38,074 nucleotides of DNA, taken from an uncultured Devosia sp. (GTDB lineage: Bacteria > Pseudomonadota > Alphaproteobacteria > Rhizobiales > Devosiaceae). Where the stretch lies: assembly GCF_913055165.1 (NCBI RefSeq), contig NZ_CAJXJS010000034.1, positions 1 to 38,074 on the forward strand, written 5' to 3'. The stretch's first letter is position 1. Every line of letters starts with the position of its first letter. A program made the translations under genes and the position numbers. The notes beneath the pieces are model-generated. The model was not told where the DNA came from and did no database searches. It saw only the letters and a list, made by a program, of their open reading frames with translations. Shown here piece by piece: positions 1 to 8,355 of the stretch.

Positions 1-38
1 CCGCCCGGCGTATTCGCTTCAGGCGGTATGGGGACGCT

Positions 39-57
39 ATATAAAGTACTATTATAT
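39..57. promoter_or_regulatory. AT-rich imperfect palindrome at the left edge
   Basis: ATATAA (39-44) and TTATAT (52-57) form perfect 6-bp inverted arms around a 7-bp centre. The AT-rich patch stands out in GC-rich sequence. It could be an operator or promoter element for a gene beyond the left edge or for the lacI-type gene downstream. No protein can be assigned to it. The rest of 1-355 contains no gene I can support, only this site and a TATAAT hexamer at 248-253. Confidence 0.25.
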
Positions 58-247
58 GTAAAGACGAAAATTGTAGCCACGATCCGGCACTGATCCGAAA
101 CCGGACCCGGCGCCCAAAACCTCTATATTTCAAGCACTTGATCCACAAAACATCGACCCGAACTGGGTGCGCACCATCTGTCCGCGCCCTAGACCGGACC
201 GACGGGACACGCCGTCGTATTGGCAAAAATTGCTATTTCAATGCCGA

Positions 248-253
248 TATAAT
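248..253 (+). promoter_or_regulatory. Possible -10 element of the first lacI-type gene
   Basis: A perfect TATAAT lies about 100 bases before the proposed TTG start of the LacI-type regulator. No good -35 hexamer sits 16-18 bases upstream, so it is either activator-dependent or a chance match. If real, the leader would be about 95 bases long. The leader holds the 13-bp palindrome CTGCAACGTGCAG at 288-300, with 5-bp arms, which could be an operator but has little support. Confidence 0.3.
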
Positions 254-355
254 GGTTGCATGCTCGGTGTGTGCGGAACCGGTGTCACTGCAACGTGCAG
301 GGGATCGGGACTGCGACGAGCGGCCGTTAACGCCCGACGAGCACAGGAAAATCTG

Positions 356-1423
356 TTGGCCCGCAAGACAGTGACATTGATGGAGGTTGCGAGGCTGGCG
401 GGCGTCTCCACAGCCACGGTCAATCGCGTCCTCAGGCAACAAGGCTACATTTCGGCCGAGTCCAGGCAGAAAGTGTTGGCCGCCGTTGAGGCGACGAACT
501 ACCGACCCAACATCGTGGCGCGCGGCCTTCGGACCCAGCGCAGCTATACGATCGGCCTGATGCTGACCGCGATCACGGTCAATCCGTTCTTTGTCGGGGT
601 CGCCCACGCTGTTGAAGCGGCTGCTATCGCGGCGGGCTATCGTGTGGTGATCTTCAACCACGGTGGCAGCGAAAGCTATGAGCGCTATGGCGTGGAGACG
701 TTTATTGCGCAACGCGTGGACGCAGTGATGTTCTGCACCACAGCGAGCCCGGACAATATCGCGGTTCTCGAAGACGCCGGCATTCCGGCCATCGAACTGG
801 AGCGGTCACTGACAGGCTCCACGCGGTCAGTGCGTGTGGACAACTATGTCGGAGCCCGAGCCGCGATCGATCATCTTGTCGGGCTTGGACACCGCCAAAT
901 TGCCTTTGTAGGCGGCGACCCGGCCTTCTATCCGAGGGACGCAGCCCGGCAAAGGTCGGTCGAAGACGATCGCCTTGCGGCCTACAGGGACGGCATGGCG
1001 GCCCATGGACTTGCGATCGACAAACACTATGAACGCCTCGGTATCTACTATGATCTCAACGCCGAGATATCCGGCGTTGAAGGACAGCAGCATGCGGATG
1101 CGCTGATGGCACTGCCCCGTCCTCCCACGGCCATTTTCGCGACTTGCGACATCCTAGCCACGGGGGTTCTGCAATCGCTTTATCGCATGGGCAAACGGGT
1201 GCCGCGTGATGTATCGGTGGTCGGCTTCGACGACACCATCGCCGCCTATCTCGCACCGGAACTGACCACCGTAGCGCAGCCTCTAGCGGCACTTGGGCGG
1301 CACGGGTTCGACATGGCCCTGGCGGCGATTGAAGGGCGCGAAACCCCCGAGGAAATCGTTCTCGAGACGAGCCTGGTCATCAGGAACTCCACAGGGCCTT
1401 CACCGAAGAATGCGACAGTTTGA
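356..1423 (+). CDS. LacI-family transcriptional regulator
   Basis: This is a sugar-responsive DNA-binding regulator of the LacI/GalR family, 355 residues with the start chosen here. An N-terminal helix-turn-helix (about residues 5-28, VARLAGVSTATVNRVL) and hinge region are followed by a periplasmic-binding-protein-like ligand domain from about residue 60. I chose the TTG at 356 because AGGAAA lies 5 bases before it and it yields the family-typical opening MARKTVTLMEVARLAGVS; a GTG at 371 and an ATG at 380 are alternatives. The open frame runs further upstream, but that part is not family-like. It is followed in the same direction by a sugar importer and is its likely local regulator. The ligand is unknown, and repression rather than activation is assumed from the family. 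Confidence 0.9.
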   Translation: MARKTVTLMEVARLAGVSTATVNRVLRQQGYISAESRQKVLAAVEATNYRPNIVARGLRTQRSYTIGLMLTAITVNPFFVGVAHAVEAAAIAAGYRVVIFNHGGSESYERYGVETFIAQRVDAVMFCTTASPDNIAVLEDAGIPAIELERSLTGSTRSVRVDNYVGARAAIDHLVGLGHRQIAFVGGDPAFYPRDAARQRSVEDDRLAAYRDGMAAHGLAIDKHYERLGIYYDLNAEISGVEGQQHADALMALPRPPTAIFATCDILATGVLQSLYRMGKRVPRDVSVVGFDDTIAAYLAPELTTVAQPLAALGRHGFDMALAAIEGRETPEEIVLETSLVIRNSTGPSPKNATV

Positions 1424-1448
1424 CACACCATTCAGACCCATGTTAGCT
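1420..1448 (+). promoter_or_regulatory. Candidate promoter of the region 1 importer operon
   Basis: A consensus -35 hexamer TTGACA (1420-1425) overlaps the stop codon of the preceding lacI-type gene. After 17 bases comes a weak -10 candidate, TTAGCT (1443-1448). The predicted start site near 1455 would fall at the left edge of the LacI-type operator candidate at 1457-1470. The -10 match is poor, so confidence is moderate at best. Confidence 0.4.
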
Positions 1449-1456
1449 GTCGTACA

Positions 1457-1470
1457 TGTTAACGATGACA
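1457..1470. promoter_or_regulatory. LacI-type operator candidate
   Basis: TGTTAACGATGACA is an imperfect 14-bp palindrome with a central CG and TGT/ACA ends, the general form of LacI/GalR-family operators. Ten of 14 positions agree with its own reverse complement. It lies just downstream of a TTGACA promoter candidate and 59 bases before the start of the binding-protein gene, where a bound repressor would block transcription. A related half-site (TGTTAGC, 1441-1447) precedes it by 16 bp. Confidence 0.45.
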
Positions 1471-1528
1471 CACTCGTGTTCTGGGTCGAGGCGCCCTCGC
1501 ACATAGCGAGATCAAAGGGGGGATTTTG

Positions 1529-2803
1529 ATGCGGTATGGCCTGTTAGCGGCGACAGCGCTCGGTTCGATGTTGGTGGCGGCACCAGCGATGGGTCAGACC
1601 GTGACCTTCTGGCAGTTTTCGACCAATCCCAACGACATTGCCGCCTGGGAGGAGATCATCGCCGCGTTCGAGGCCGAGCATCAGGGCGTCGACGTGGTCA
1701 TGGAGATCGTGCCCTGGTCCGAGCAGCAGCAACGACTTGTCACGGCGCTGACGACTGGCGGACTGCCTGACGTATCCATGCTGGGCAATAATGTTGTGGC
1801 CCAGTTTCAGGCCATCGGCGCCCTGGCGCCGCTCGACGATGCATTCGCGGCATATGACGCAGCGCATGGCACCGATGTTGCCGCCGACATCTGGCCGGGC
1901 GACCGGGGCTACTACAACCTCGACGGCCAGTGGTGGGCCTCGCCCATCGCAGTGGAAACGCGGGCGCTCTATTACCGCAAGGACCTGTTCGAGCAGGCAG
2001 GTCTTGATCCCAATTCGCCCCCGGACACGTGGGAAGAACTGCGCGCGGCGGCCAAGACGCTGACAGAGGCAGCGCCGGACGGAGTTTACGGCATAGGGCT
2101 TTCGACCAGCCTCGACTATTTCACCATTCACAATTTCATGAGCGCCTATCTTGGCTATGGCGCCCGCATGCTGGCCGAAGATGGCTCCTGTGGCTTTGAC
2201 ACGCCCCAGTTCAAGGACGCCCTGGCAGTCTATACTGGCATTGCGCTGGACGGCTCGACCCATCCCGACGCGGCCAGCATGGACGGCAACACCTTCCAAC
2301 GCGGCTTTCTCGATGGCCGCTATGGCATGATCCTCATGCACCCCAGCCTGTATCGGGACCTGGTTGCCGAACAGCCCGACTGGCTCGACCAGGTTGCGAT
2401 CGCACAGGTGCCGGCAGGGCCGGACAACAGGTCCGGGTTCCTGGGCGGTTGGCCGCTCGTGATGTGGGACGCCTCGGACGCCAAGGAAGCGGCCGGCCAG
2501 TTCATCATGTTCGCCACTCATGGCGAGGCCTTCAAGGAGCTGGCCGTAGCAGGCGGTTTCATCCCGGGCAGTATTTCACTGGCGCAGGGAGAACCCTGGA
2601 CCGAATTCCCCTATCCGGTCTTCGTCGAGCAGCTGCAGAACGCCCGGCCTTACCAATATCCCAGCCAGGCCATCGCGCAGATGGGACAGCTCGAGGTCGA
2701 CACCATACAGAAGGCGGTTCAGGCCGTGGCCCTGGGCCAGAAGGACATCGATGCGGCAACACAAGACCTTTGCGCCGACATCAACACGGTTCTCGCCCGC
2801 TAG
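1529..2803 (+). CDS. Carbohydrate ABC transporter substrate-binding protein
   Basis: This is a periplasmic solute-binding protein of the extracellular family 1 type (MalE/UgpB-like), 424 residues, delivering a sugar to the permeases that follow. An N-terminal signal peptide (MRYGLLAATALGSMLVAAPAMG) probably ends near AMG-Q. The mature part begins QTVTFWQFSTNPND, a typical first strand of the family. ATG 1529 is preceded by a G-rich ribosome site (AAAGGGGGGA, 1514-1523); a TTG at 1526 is in frame but less likely. A hairpin terminator follows 8 bases after the stop, probably setting a high ratio of binding protein to permease. The sugar cannot be read from the sequence. Confidence 0.92.
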   Translation: MRYGLLAATALGSMLVAAPAMGQTVTFWQFSTNPNDIAAWEEIIAAFEAEHQGVDVVMEIVPWSEQQQRLVTALTTGGLPDVSMLGNNVVAQFQAIGALAPLDDAFAAYDAAHGTDVAADIWPGDRGYYNLDGQWWASPIAVETRALYYRKDLFEQAGLDPNSPPDTWEELRAAAKTLTEAAPDGVYGIGLSTSLDYFTIHNFMSAYLGYGARMLAEDGSCGFDTPQFKDALAVYTGIALDGSTHPDAASMDGNTFQRGFLDGRYGMILMHPSLYRDLVAEQPDWLDQVAIAQVPAGPDNRSGFLGGWPLVMWDASDAKEAAGQFIMFATHGEAFKELAVAGGFIPGSISLAQGEPWTEFPYPVFVEQLQNARPYQYPSQAIAQMGQLEVDTIQKAVQAVALGQKDIDAATQDLCADINTVLAR

Positions 2804-2811
2804 AGGCGACA

Positions 2812-2850
2812 CCCCGGGCGGGCCTGACCTCCTGCCGCCCGGGGCTTTTT
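2812..2850 (+). terminator. Intrinsic terminator or attenuator after the binding-protein gene
   Basis: A perfect 10-bp stem, CCCCGGGCGG (2812-2821) with CCGCCCGGGG (2835-2844), encloses a 13-base loop and is followed by CTTTTT. It lies inside the operon, between the binding-protein gene and the first permease gene 19 bases further on. It is therefore best read as a partial terminator and 3'-end stabiliser that lowers permease expression relative to the binding protein. Confidence 0.8.
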
Positions 2851-2869
2851 CATTCGGTTGTATCCAGCC

Positions 2870-3766
2870 ATGAGCCTTTCCAGTGCAGAGCGAGCGCCAC
2901 GGTCCCCAGGGGACCAGGCGCTTGCCTATGCCCTGGTGAGCCCGGCAGTGGCCGTCGCCTTGGCCATAGCGGTCCTCCCCCTGCTCTATGCGCTCTGGCT
3001 GTCATTTCAGGACTGGTATCTGCTGCGCAATCCGCAGCCGATCTGGGGCGGGTTCAAGAACTTCTCGGCCTTGCTCGCCGACAGCGCCCTGTGGTCCGCC
3101 TTCTGGCGCACCTGTGTCTGGACGCTTGGCACGGTAGCCGTCGAGATTGCGTTGGCCCTGCCCCTGGCGCTGCTGCTCAATCGCGACAGTGCAATAGCGC
3201 GTGCCGCCTCGGCGCTCATACTTTTGCCCTGGGTGATGCCGTTCATCGTGCTCGGCTATGGATGGCGTTTCCTGCTCGATAGCGAAGTGGGCGCACTGCA
3301 TGCCGTGCTGCAGGCCCTGGGCGTCGCCGACACCAGCTCGGTGCTCAATGATCCCAATTTGGCGCTCGGTGTCATCATCTTCATATCGGGCTGGAAAGGC
3401 ATGCCCTTCATGGTCCTGGCGCTGCTGGCCGCGCTGAAGTCGATACCCGACGAGCTCTATGAGGCGGCGGCCATAGACGGCGCAGGCCATTGGCAGCGCT
3501 TTGTGACTATTACCGTGCCACTGATCCAGAACACGGTCGTGATCATCGGACTGGTCCTTGGAATTCTGGCCTTCTACAGTTTCGACCTGCCCTGGATCAT
3601 GACGCGCGGTGGCCCCCAGGACGCAACAACCATTCTCGGCATCACCATGTTCAAGGCGGTGTTCACGGACCTACGGCCGGCCTATGCCGCCGCGATCAGT
3701 GTGGTGATGTTGCTCATCCTGGCCGGGGCCGCCCTGACCTTGCTGCAATTGCGGAGGCGAGATTGA
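2870..3766 (+). CDS. Sugar ABC transporter permease (MalF-like)
   Basis: This inner-membrane subunit belongs to the binding-protein-dependent transport family and has 298 residues. Several hydrophobic segments are visible (for example LVSPAVAVALAIAVLPLLYA near the N-terminus). The cytoplasmic EAA loop YEAAAIDGAGHWQRF lies near residue 205 and would contact the ATPase. The start is ATG 2870; an in-frame TTG at 2858 exists but lies closer to the hairpin. The stop overlaps the start of the next permease (TTGA at 3763-3766), which argues for coupled translation and a heterodimeric channel. Confidence 0.92.
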   Translation: MSLSSAERAPRSPGDQALAYALVSPAVAVALAIAVLPLLYALWLSFQDWYLLRNPQPIWGGFKNFSALLADSALWSAFWRTCVWTLGTVAVEIALALPLALLLNRDSAIARAASALILLPWVMPFIVLGYGWRFLLDSEVGALHAVLQALGVADTSSVLNDPNLALGVIIFISGWKGMPFMVLALLAALKSIPDELYEAAAIDGAGHWQRFVTITVPLIQNTVVIIGLVLGILAFYSFDLPWIMTRGGPQDATTILGITMFKAVFTDLRPAYAAAISVVMLLILAGAALTLLQLRRRD

Positions 3767-4587
3767 ACGACAAGCGCCTCATCGACGTCGCGCTGGATGC
3801 GCTGACCATATTGCTGGTGGTCCTGTTGCTGGCCCCGATCATCTGGGTGTTCGTTGCCTCGATCCGGCCCGATGCCGACCTCATGACGCGCAGCCTGATC
3901 CCGGCCCAGGTCACCTTCGAGCATTTTGCCGATATCCTGTCGCGCAGCGACTTTCTGATAGCCCTGCGGAACAGCCTTTTGGTTGGTGGCAGCGTTGCCC
4001 TACTCACCGTTCTCATCGCGCTTCCGGCAGCGTACTCGCTGAGCCGCTTCACCTATCGCGGCCGGGACGCGATAGGGTTCCTCATCCTGGCAACGCAGAT
4101 GCTGCCGGCGGTGGCCGTTCTGGTACCCATCGTCGTCATCGTGCGTTCGCTCGGGCTCGCGAATACCTTGACCGCCCTGACTGTCACTCATCTGGCGCTG
4201 GGCCTGCCCATCGCGGTCTGGATGCTCAAGGGCTATATCGACGCCGTGCCGCGCGAGCTGGAGGAGGCCTCGATGATGGAAGGCTCCACTCAGTTGGGTG
4301 CGATGGTTCGTATCACCTTGCCGTTGATCCGACCGGCCATCGTCGCCGTAGGGACGTTTGCCTTCGTTCTTTCCTGGGGGGAATTCCTTCTGGCCCTCGC
4401 CCTGATCACAAGCACCGACGTCAAGACACTGCCGCTCGCCCTGCAGACGCTATTCGATCCCTATTCGTTCAGCTGGGGTGTGGTGATGGCCGGCGGCGTC
4501 GTAATCGGAGCGCCGGCAGTCTTGCTGTTCTTCCTGTTCCGCAACCAACTCGTCGGCGGGCTGACCGCCGGTGGCATCAAGGGGTGA
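3763..4587 (+). CDS. Sugar ABC transporter permease (MalG-like)
   Basis: This is the second membrane subunit of the region 1 importer, 274 residues. It starts at a TTG overlapping the upstream TGA stop, with GGAGGCGA as ribosome site just before it. The open frame extends far upstream, but that part is out-of-frame shadow of the first permease. Features are an N-terminal transmembrane helix (ALTILLVVLLLAPIIWVFVA), the MalG-type stretch LIPAQVTFEHF, and an EAA loop LEEASMMEGSTQLGAMVRI. No ATPase gene follows. The ATPase encoded convergently at 6458-7531 is the obvious candidate partner. Confidence 0.92.
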   Translation: MNDKRLIDVALDALTILLVVLLLAPIIWVFVASIRPDADLMTRSLIPAQVTFEHFADILSRSDFLIALRNSLLVGGSVALLTVLIALPAAYSLSRFTYRGRDAIGFLILATQMLPAVAVLVPIVVIVRSLGLANTLTALTVTHLALGLPIAVWMLKGYIDAVPRELEEASMMEGSTQLGAMVRITLPLIRPAIVAVGTFAFVLSWGEFLLALALITSTDVKTLPLALQTLFDPYSFSWGVVMAGGVVIGAPAVLLFFLFRNQLVGGLTAGGIKG

Positions 4588-4592
4588 TAGCC

Positions 4593-5636
4593 GTGTCAAT
4601 GACCACTCAATCGCTCTATTTCACCGGCCCGCGCGCCGTGGAGGTGCGCACAGAGACGCTGGACGGGCCCGGCCCCGATCAGGTGTTGCTCGACCTCGAG
4701 GTCTCCGGCATCAGCGCCGGAACCGAGCTCAATGTGTTTCGCGGGCTGGCGCCACAATGGCGGCAGGCGATGGATCCGCGGACCCGCCTGTTTTCTGACG
4801 CCCATGGGTCGGATTGGCACTGGCCGGCGCGGTATGGCTATGCCGCAGCGGGCCGGGTCGCCGAACTCGGGAACAAGGTCACGCGCCTAGCGCGCGGCGA
4901 CCTGGTTTTCGCCTATGTGCCGCATGGCCAGCATGCCGTGGTCAATGCCGACGCGATTGTGCCGCTGGCCGACCTCGGCGATCCCGAGATCGGGGTGTTC
5001 TTCGCCAATCTCAACACGGCCTATAATGGCTTGCTGGACGCCAATATTCCGCTGGGCGCCGATGTAGTGGTGAGCGGGCTTGGCGTGATCGGGCAATTGG
5101 TGACGCGCCTGCTCGCGCGCAATGGAGCGCGCCGGATCATCGCGATCGACGGTATCGAGCAGCGCCGACAGCTGGCGATGCGCGGCGGGGCCACCCATGT
5201 GCTTGACCCTGTCGCCGGAGAGATAGCCGAAGCCGTGCGCGATCTCACCGAAGGCCGGGGCGCCGACACGGTCATCGAGGTGTCAGGCGCAGCGCCGGCG
5301 CTGAACGAGGCCATCCGCACCGTGGGCTTCAATGGCACGGTCGTGGCCATGTCCTGGTATGGCGGCACGTTTGAAAGCCTCAGTCTTTCGGGCGAGTTTC
5401 ATCACAACAGACCGCGGATCATTTCTTCGCAGGTGGGGGCGGTCAGCCCGTTCCTGGGCCCGCTGTGGTCGGTGGAGCGGCGCGGCCGGATTGCCCGCGA
5501 CTATCTCACCAGCCTGGGGCCCGACCTCAAGAGCTTCATTACCCACCGCCTGCCCCTGGCAGAAGCGGAGCGCGGATACCGCCTGCTCGATCAAGGTTCG
5601 CCCGAGGTCATGCAGGTGTTGATCGATTATCGCTGA
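4593..5636 (+). CDS. Medium-chain dehydrogenase/reductase, cysteine-free
   Basis: This is an NAD(P)-dependent oxidoreductase of the medium-chain dehydrogenase superfamily, 347 residues. It has an N-terminal GroES-like catalytic domain and a Rossmann domain with GLGVIG near residues 162-167. The motif SGISAGTELNVFRG replaces the usual catalytic zinc cysteine region, and the protein contains no cysteine at all, so neither classical zinc site is present. It resembles the group that includes bacteriochlorophyllide dehydrogenase-like proteins. GTG 4593 is preferred because AAGGGG lies 8 bases upstream; GTG 4584 (overlapping the permease stop) and ATG 4599 are in frame. It probably oxidises the imported sugar or a derivative. 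The substrate is unknown. Confidence 0.85.
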   Translation: MSMTTQSLYFTGPRAVEVRTETLDGPGPDQVLLDLEVSGISAGTELNVFRGLAPQWRQAMDPRTRLFSDAHGSDWHWPARYGYAAAGRVAELGNKVTRLARGDLVFAYVPHGQHAVVNADAIVPLADLGDPEIGVFFANLNTAYNGLLDANIPLGADVVVSGLGVIGQLVTRLLARNGARRIIAIDGIEQRRQLAMRGGATHVLDPVAGEIAEAVRDLTEGRGADTVIEVSGAAPALNEAIRTVGFNGTVVAMSWYGGTFESLSLSGEFHHNRPRIISSQVGAVSPFLGPLWSVERRGRIARDYLTSLGPDLKSFITHRLPLAEAERGYRLLDQGSPEVMQVLIDYR

Positions 5637-5658
5637 TAGACCACCCGATTGGACCGAG

Positions 5659-6432
5659 ATGAAACTTTCCGCCTGTATTGAATGGCTGTTCGCCGACGCC
5701 AGCGCCGATTTTGCCGACCGCATCCGCCTTGCCAAGGCAGCGGGGCTGGATGCGGTGGAGTTCTGGTTCTGGTCCAACAAGGATATTGACGCCATCGAGG
5801 CGGCCCTCAGGGAGACCGGGCTGACGCTGAGCGGGTTTGTCGCGGAACCGATGATCGCGCTGACCGATCCGGCCAATCATGCCGCGTTCCTTGCGGGGCT
5901 GGCGACCTCGGTGAGGACGGCCCAAAGGCTGGGCGCCAAGGTGCTGATCGCCCAGGCGGGCGACGATCTGGAGGGTCGCACGCGCGAGGAACAGCACAAG
6001 GCACTGGTGGATTGCCTGCGCGCGGCGGCGGATGTGCTGGAGGGCAGCGGGGTGCGGCTGGGGGTGGAGCCGCTCAACACCTTCATCGACCACAAGGGCT
6101 ATTATCTGTCCTCGACCCGCGAGGCGCTCAATATTGTCGATGAGGTGGGGCGGCCGGAAATCGGCGTCGTCTACGACCTCTACCACTCCTATGTCATGGG
6201 GGAGCGGATCGAGGACGTGCTGAACCAGCGCGTCTCGCGCGTCATCCATGCCCATGTGGCCGATCATCCAGGGCGCAATGATCCGGGGCTTGGCGAGATC
6301 GACCTGGGTGCGCGGCTGGCCTGGCTCTATGCCAATGGCTATGACGGAGCGGTCGGCCTTGAGTACCGGCCGGCCGGTTCAACCGCTGAAGGGCTGAAAT
6401 CGGTGCGCGCCGCGCTGGCGGCCTCCAGCTGA
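5659..6432 (+). CDS. Hydroxypyruvate isomerase-like TIM-barrel protein
   Basis: This is a sugar isomerase/epimerase of the AP-endonuclease-2 superfamily, closest in motifs to hydroxypyruvate isomerase (Hyi/OtnI), 257 residues. Visible family motifs are EPLN (Glu137), YDLYH (Asp173), HAHVADHPGR (His197/His199) and GLEYRP (Glu235). Glu137 and Glu235 match the catalytic acid pair, and Asp173 a metal ligand. Where E. coli Hyi has a glutamine in its HVQIA motif, this protein has His199, so the metal site may differ. It ends the region 1 operon, 22 bases after the dehydrogenase, and probably acts on the product of that enzyme. The 25-base gap to the convergent ATPase gene holds no clear terminator. 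Confidence 0.85.
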   Translation: MKLSACIEWLFADASADFADRIRLAKAAGLDAVEFWFWSNKDIDAIEAALRETGLTLSGFVAEPMIALTDPANHAAFLAGLATSVRTAQRLGAKVLIAQAGDDLEGRTREEQHKALVDCLRAAADVLEGSGVRLGVEPLNTFIDHKGYYLSSTREALNIVDEVGRPEIGVVYDLYHSYVMGERIEDVLNQRVSRVIHAHVADHPGRNDPGLGEIDLGARLAWLYANGYDGAVGLEYRPAGSTAEGLKSVRAALAASS

Positions 6433-6457
6433 GGCCGCCGCTGGTTTCAAGCCCGGA

Positions 6458-7531
6458 TCAGAGGGCGCGGTCGGTTTCCGGATCGAAGATGTGCACCCGG
6501 CCCGGGGCGATGGAAAGACCGACCGTCTGCCCTGCCCGGATATCGCTCCGGCCGGTGATCACGACGGTCAGCTCGGGGTCGCCGCCGGTTGTCAGATAGG
6601 TGAGTGAGCCGGTGGATTCCACGACCGCAACCGGCAAGGTGATCTGCGCTGCAGCAGCGGGCCCGACCTCGACATGCTCGGGCCGGAGCCCCACGGTGAC
6701 CTTGCGACCCGGCTCGAGGCCGCGGCCGATCGGCAGGGCACCGGAACCATCCAGTTCGAGCGCGATGCTCTGACCGTCGGCGGCAACGGTGCCGGAGATG
6801 AAGTTCATCGCCGGCGACCCGATGAAGCCGCCCACAAATCGGGTGGCGGGACGATCGTAGAGTTCGAGGGGGCTGCCCTGCTGCTCGATCACGCCGTCGC
6901 GCATGACCACGACATGGTCGGCCATGGTCATGGCTTCGATCTGGTCATGGGTCACATAGACCGAGGTTGCTCCCAGGCGGTCGTGCAGGGCGCGGATTTC
7001 CTTGCGCATGTGGACGCGCAGGGCGGCGTCGAGATTAGACAGGGGCTCATCAAACAAGAACGCCTTGGGATGCCGGATGATGGCTCGCCCCATGGCGACA
7101 CGCTGGCGCTGCCCGCCCGACAGTTCGCGCGGGTAGCGGTGCATCAATTGCTGCAGGCCAATGGTCTTGGCCACCTCATCGGCGGCCTTCTTGGCCTCAG
7201 CCTTGGGGACGCGCTTGAGGCGCAGCGAATAGGTCAGGTTCTGCTCCACCGTCATATGCGGATAGAGCGCATAGGACTGGAACACCATGGCCACGTCGCG
7301 CTTGCGCGGCGGCACGCCGTTCATGACTTCGCCGGCGATCTTCATGGTGCCGCCGGTGATGCTTTCCAGGCCTGCCAGGGAGCGCAGCAGGGTTGATTTG
7401 CCGCAGCCCGACGGGCCGACCAGCGCCACGAACTGCCCCTTGGGAATGGACAGATTGATGTTCTTGAGCGCGTGGAAGCTGCCATAGTGCTTGTCGATGT
7501 CGACGAGTTCAATCTGCGGTTGGGCACTCAT
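6458..7531 (-). CDS. Sugar ABC transporter ATP-binding protein (UgpC/MalK type)
   Basis: This cytoplasmic ATPase of a CUT1-type sugar importer has 357 residues. It shows Walker A GPSGCGKST (39-47), signature LSGGQRQRV, Walker B FLFDEPLSNLD and switch histidine YVTHDQ. A C-terminal TOBE/OB regulatory domain contains VGLRPEHVEVG. The start is the ATG at 7531, overlapping the upstream permease stop (ATGA); the open frame upstream of it is permease shadow. It is the only ATPase for two importers, being last in its own operon and convergent with the region 1 operon that lacks one. UgpC/MsmK-type ATPases are known to serve several importers, so sharing is plausible. Confidence 0.94.
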   Translation of the reverse strand: MSAQPQIELVDIDKHYGSFHALKNINLSIPKGQFVALVGPSGCGKSTLLRSLAGLESITGGTMKIAGEVMNGVPPRKRDVAMVFQSYALYPHMTVEQNLTYSLRLKRVPKAEAKKAADEVAKTIGLQQLMHRYPRELSGGQRQRVAMGRAIIRHPKAFLFDEPLSNLDAALRVHMRKEIRALHDRLGATSVYVTHDQIEAMTMADHVVVMRDGVIEQQGSPLELYDRPATRFVGGFIGSPAMNFISGTVAADGQSIALELDGSGALPIGRGLEPGRKVTVGLRPEHVEVGPAAAAQITLPVAVVESTGSLTYLTTGGDPELTVVITGRSDIRAGQTVGLSIAPGRVHIFDPETDRAL

Positions 7532-8355
7532 TTGAGGGCTCCCGAGGTTAGGCCGGAGACAATGCGGCGCTGCAGGATGACGAAGGCGGCCAGGATCGGA
7601 GTGACGTAGATGGTCGCATAGGCCATGATATTGTTCCACTCCGTGGTGTTGGGACCCATGAAGGCATTGAGGCCAACCGAGGCGGGCTGCAGCTCGACCG
7701 CGGGTATCATCGACTTGGAATAGACGAACTCACCAAAGGCCTGCATGAAGATAAGGATGGCCGAAACCAGAATGCCGTTGCGGGCGAGCGGCAGGACGAT
7801 GGACCAGAAAGCCCCGGCCCGCGAATTGCCATCGACCAAAGCGGCCTCCTCAAGTTCGGTGGGCACACTCATGAAGCTGGCCCGGACGAGAACCACGAAG
7901 AAGGGCATGGCCTTGGCGGTGATGGCCAGCACCACTGCCAGTTGCGGATAGTTGAGCAAGCCCAGCTGCGCAAAGCCCACAAAGATCGGCGTGATCATCA
8001 ATGAGGCCGGCAGAACCTGCAGCATGAGCACCAGGAACAGAGCCACATCGATCCAGAAATTGCGGTAGCGCGCCAGCACATAGGCGCATCCGGTCCCCAG
8101 AATGGCCGTCAGCATCATGGTGCCGAACGCAATGACCACCGAGTTCCAGAGGAAGCGGCCCATGCCCCGCAATTCCCAGACATAGCCGAAGACACCCCAT
8201 TGCGGATTGGCGGGCGTGAGGCCGGGCGGCGTGGCGAAGATCTCCGACCCCGTCTTGAGGCTGGTGACATACATCCAGTAAAGCGGAAACAGATAGAGAG
8301 CGGCCAGCAACAGGGCTACGAGCAGAAGCAGGCGTTGAGTCCAGATCTGGTTCAT
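7528..8355 (-). CDS. Sugar ABC transporter permease (MalG-like)
   Basis: This is a membrane subunit of the region 2 importer, 275 residues. A hydrophobic N-terminal helix (LLLLVALLLAALYLFPLYW) precedes the typical MalG phrase YVTSLKTGSEIF. An EAA loop LEEAALVDGNSRAGAFWSI lies near residue 175. The start ATG overlaps the stop of the preceding permease gene, and its own stop overlaps the ATPase start, each by four bases. The three genes are therefore very likely translated as a coupled set. Confidence 0.93.
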   Translation of the reverse strand: MNQIWTQRLLLLVALLLAALYLFPLYWMYVTSLKTGSEIFATPPGLTPANPQWGVFGYVWELRGMGRFLWNSVVIAFGTMMLTAILGTGCAYVLARYRNFWIDVALFLVLMLQVLPASLMITPIFVGFAQLGLLNYPQLAVVLAITAKAMPFFVVLVRASFMSVPTELEEAALVDGNSRAGAFWSIVLPLARNGILVSAILIFMQAFGEFVYSKSMIPAVELQPASVGLNAFMGPNTTEWNNIMAYATIYVTPILAAFVILQRRIVSGLTSGALK

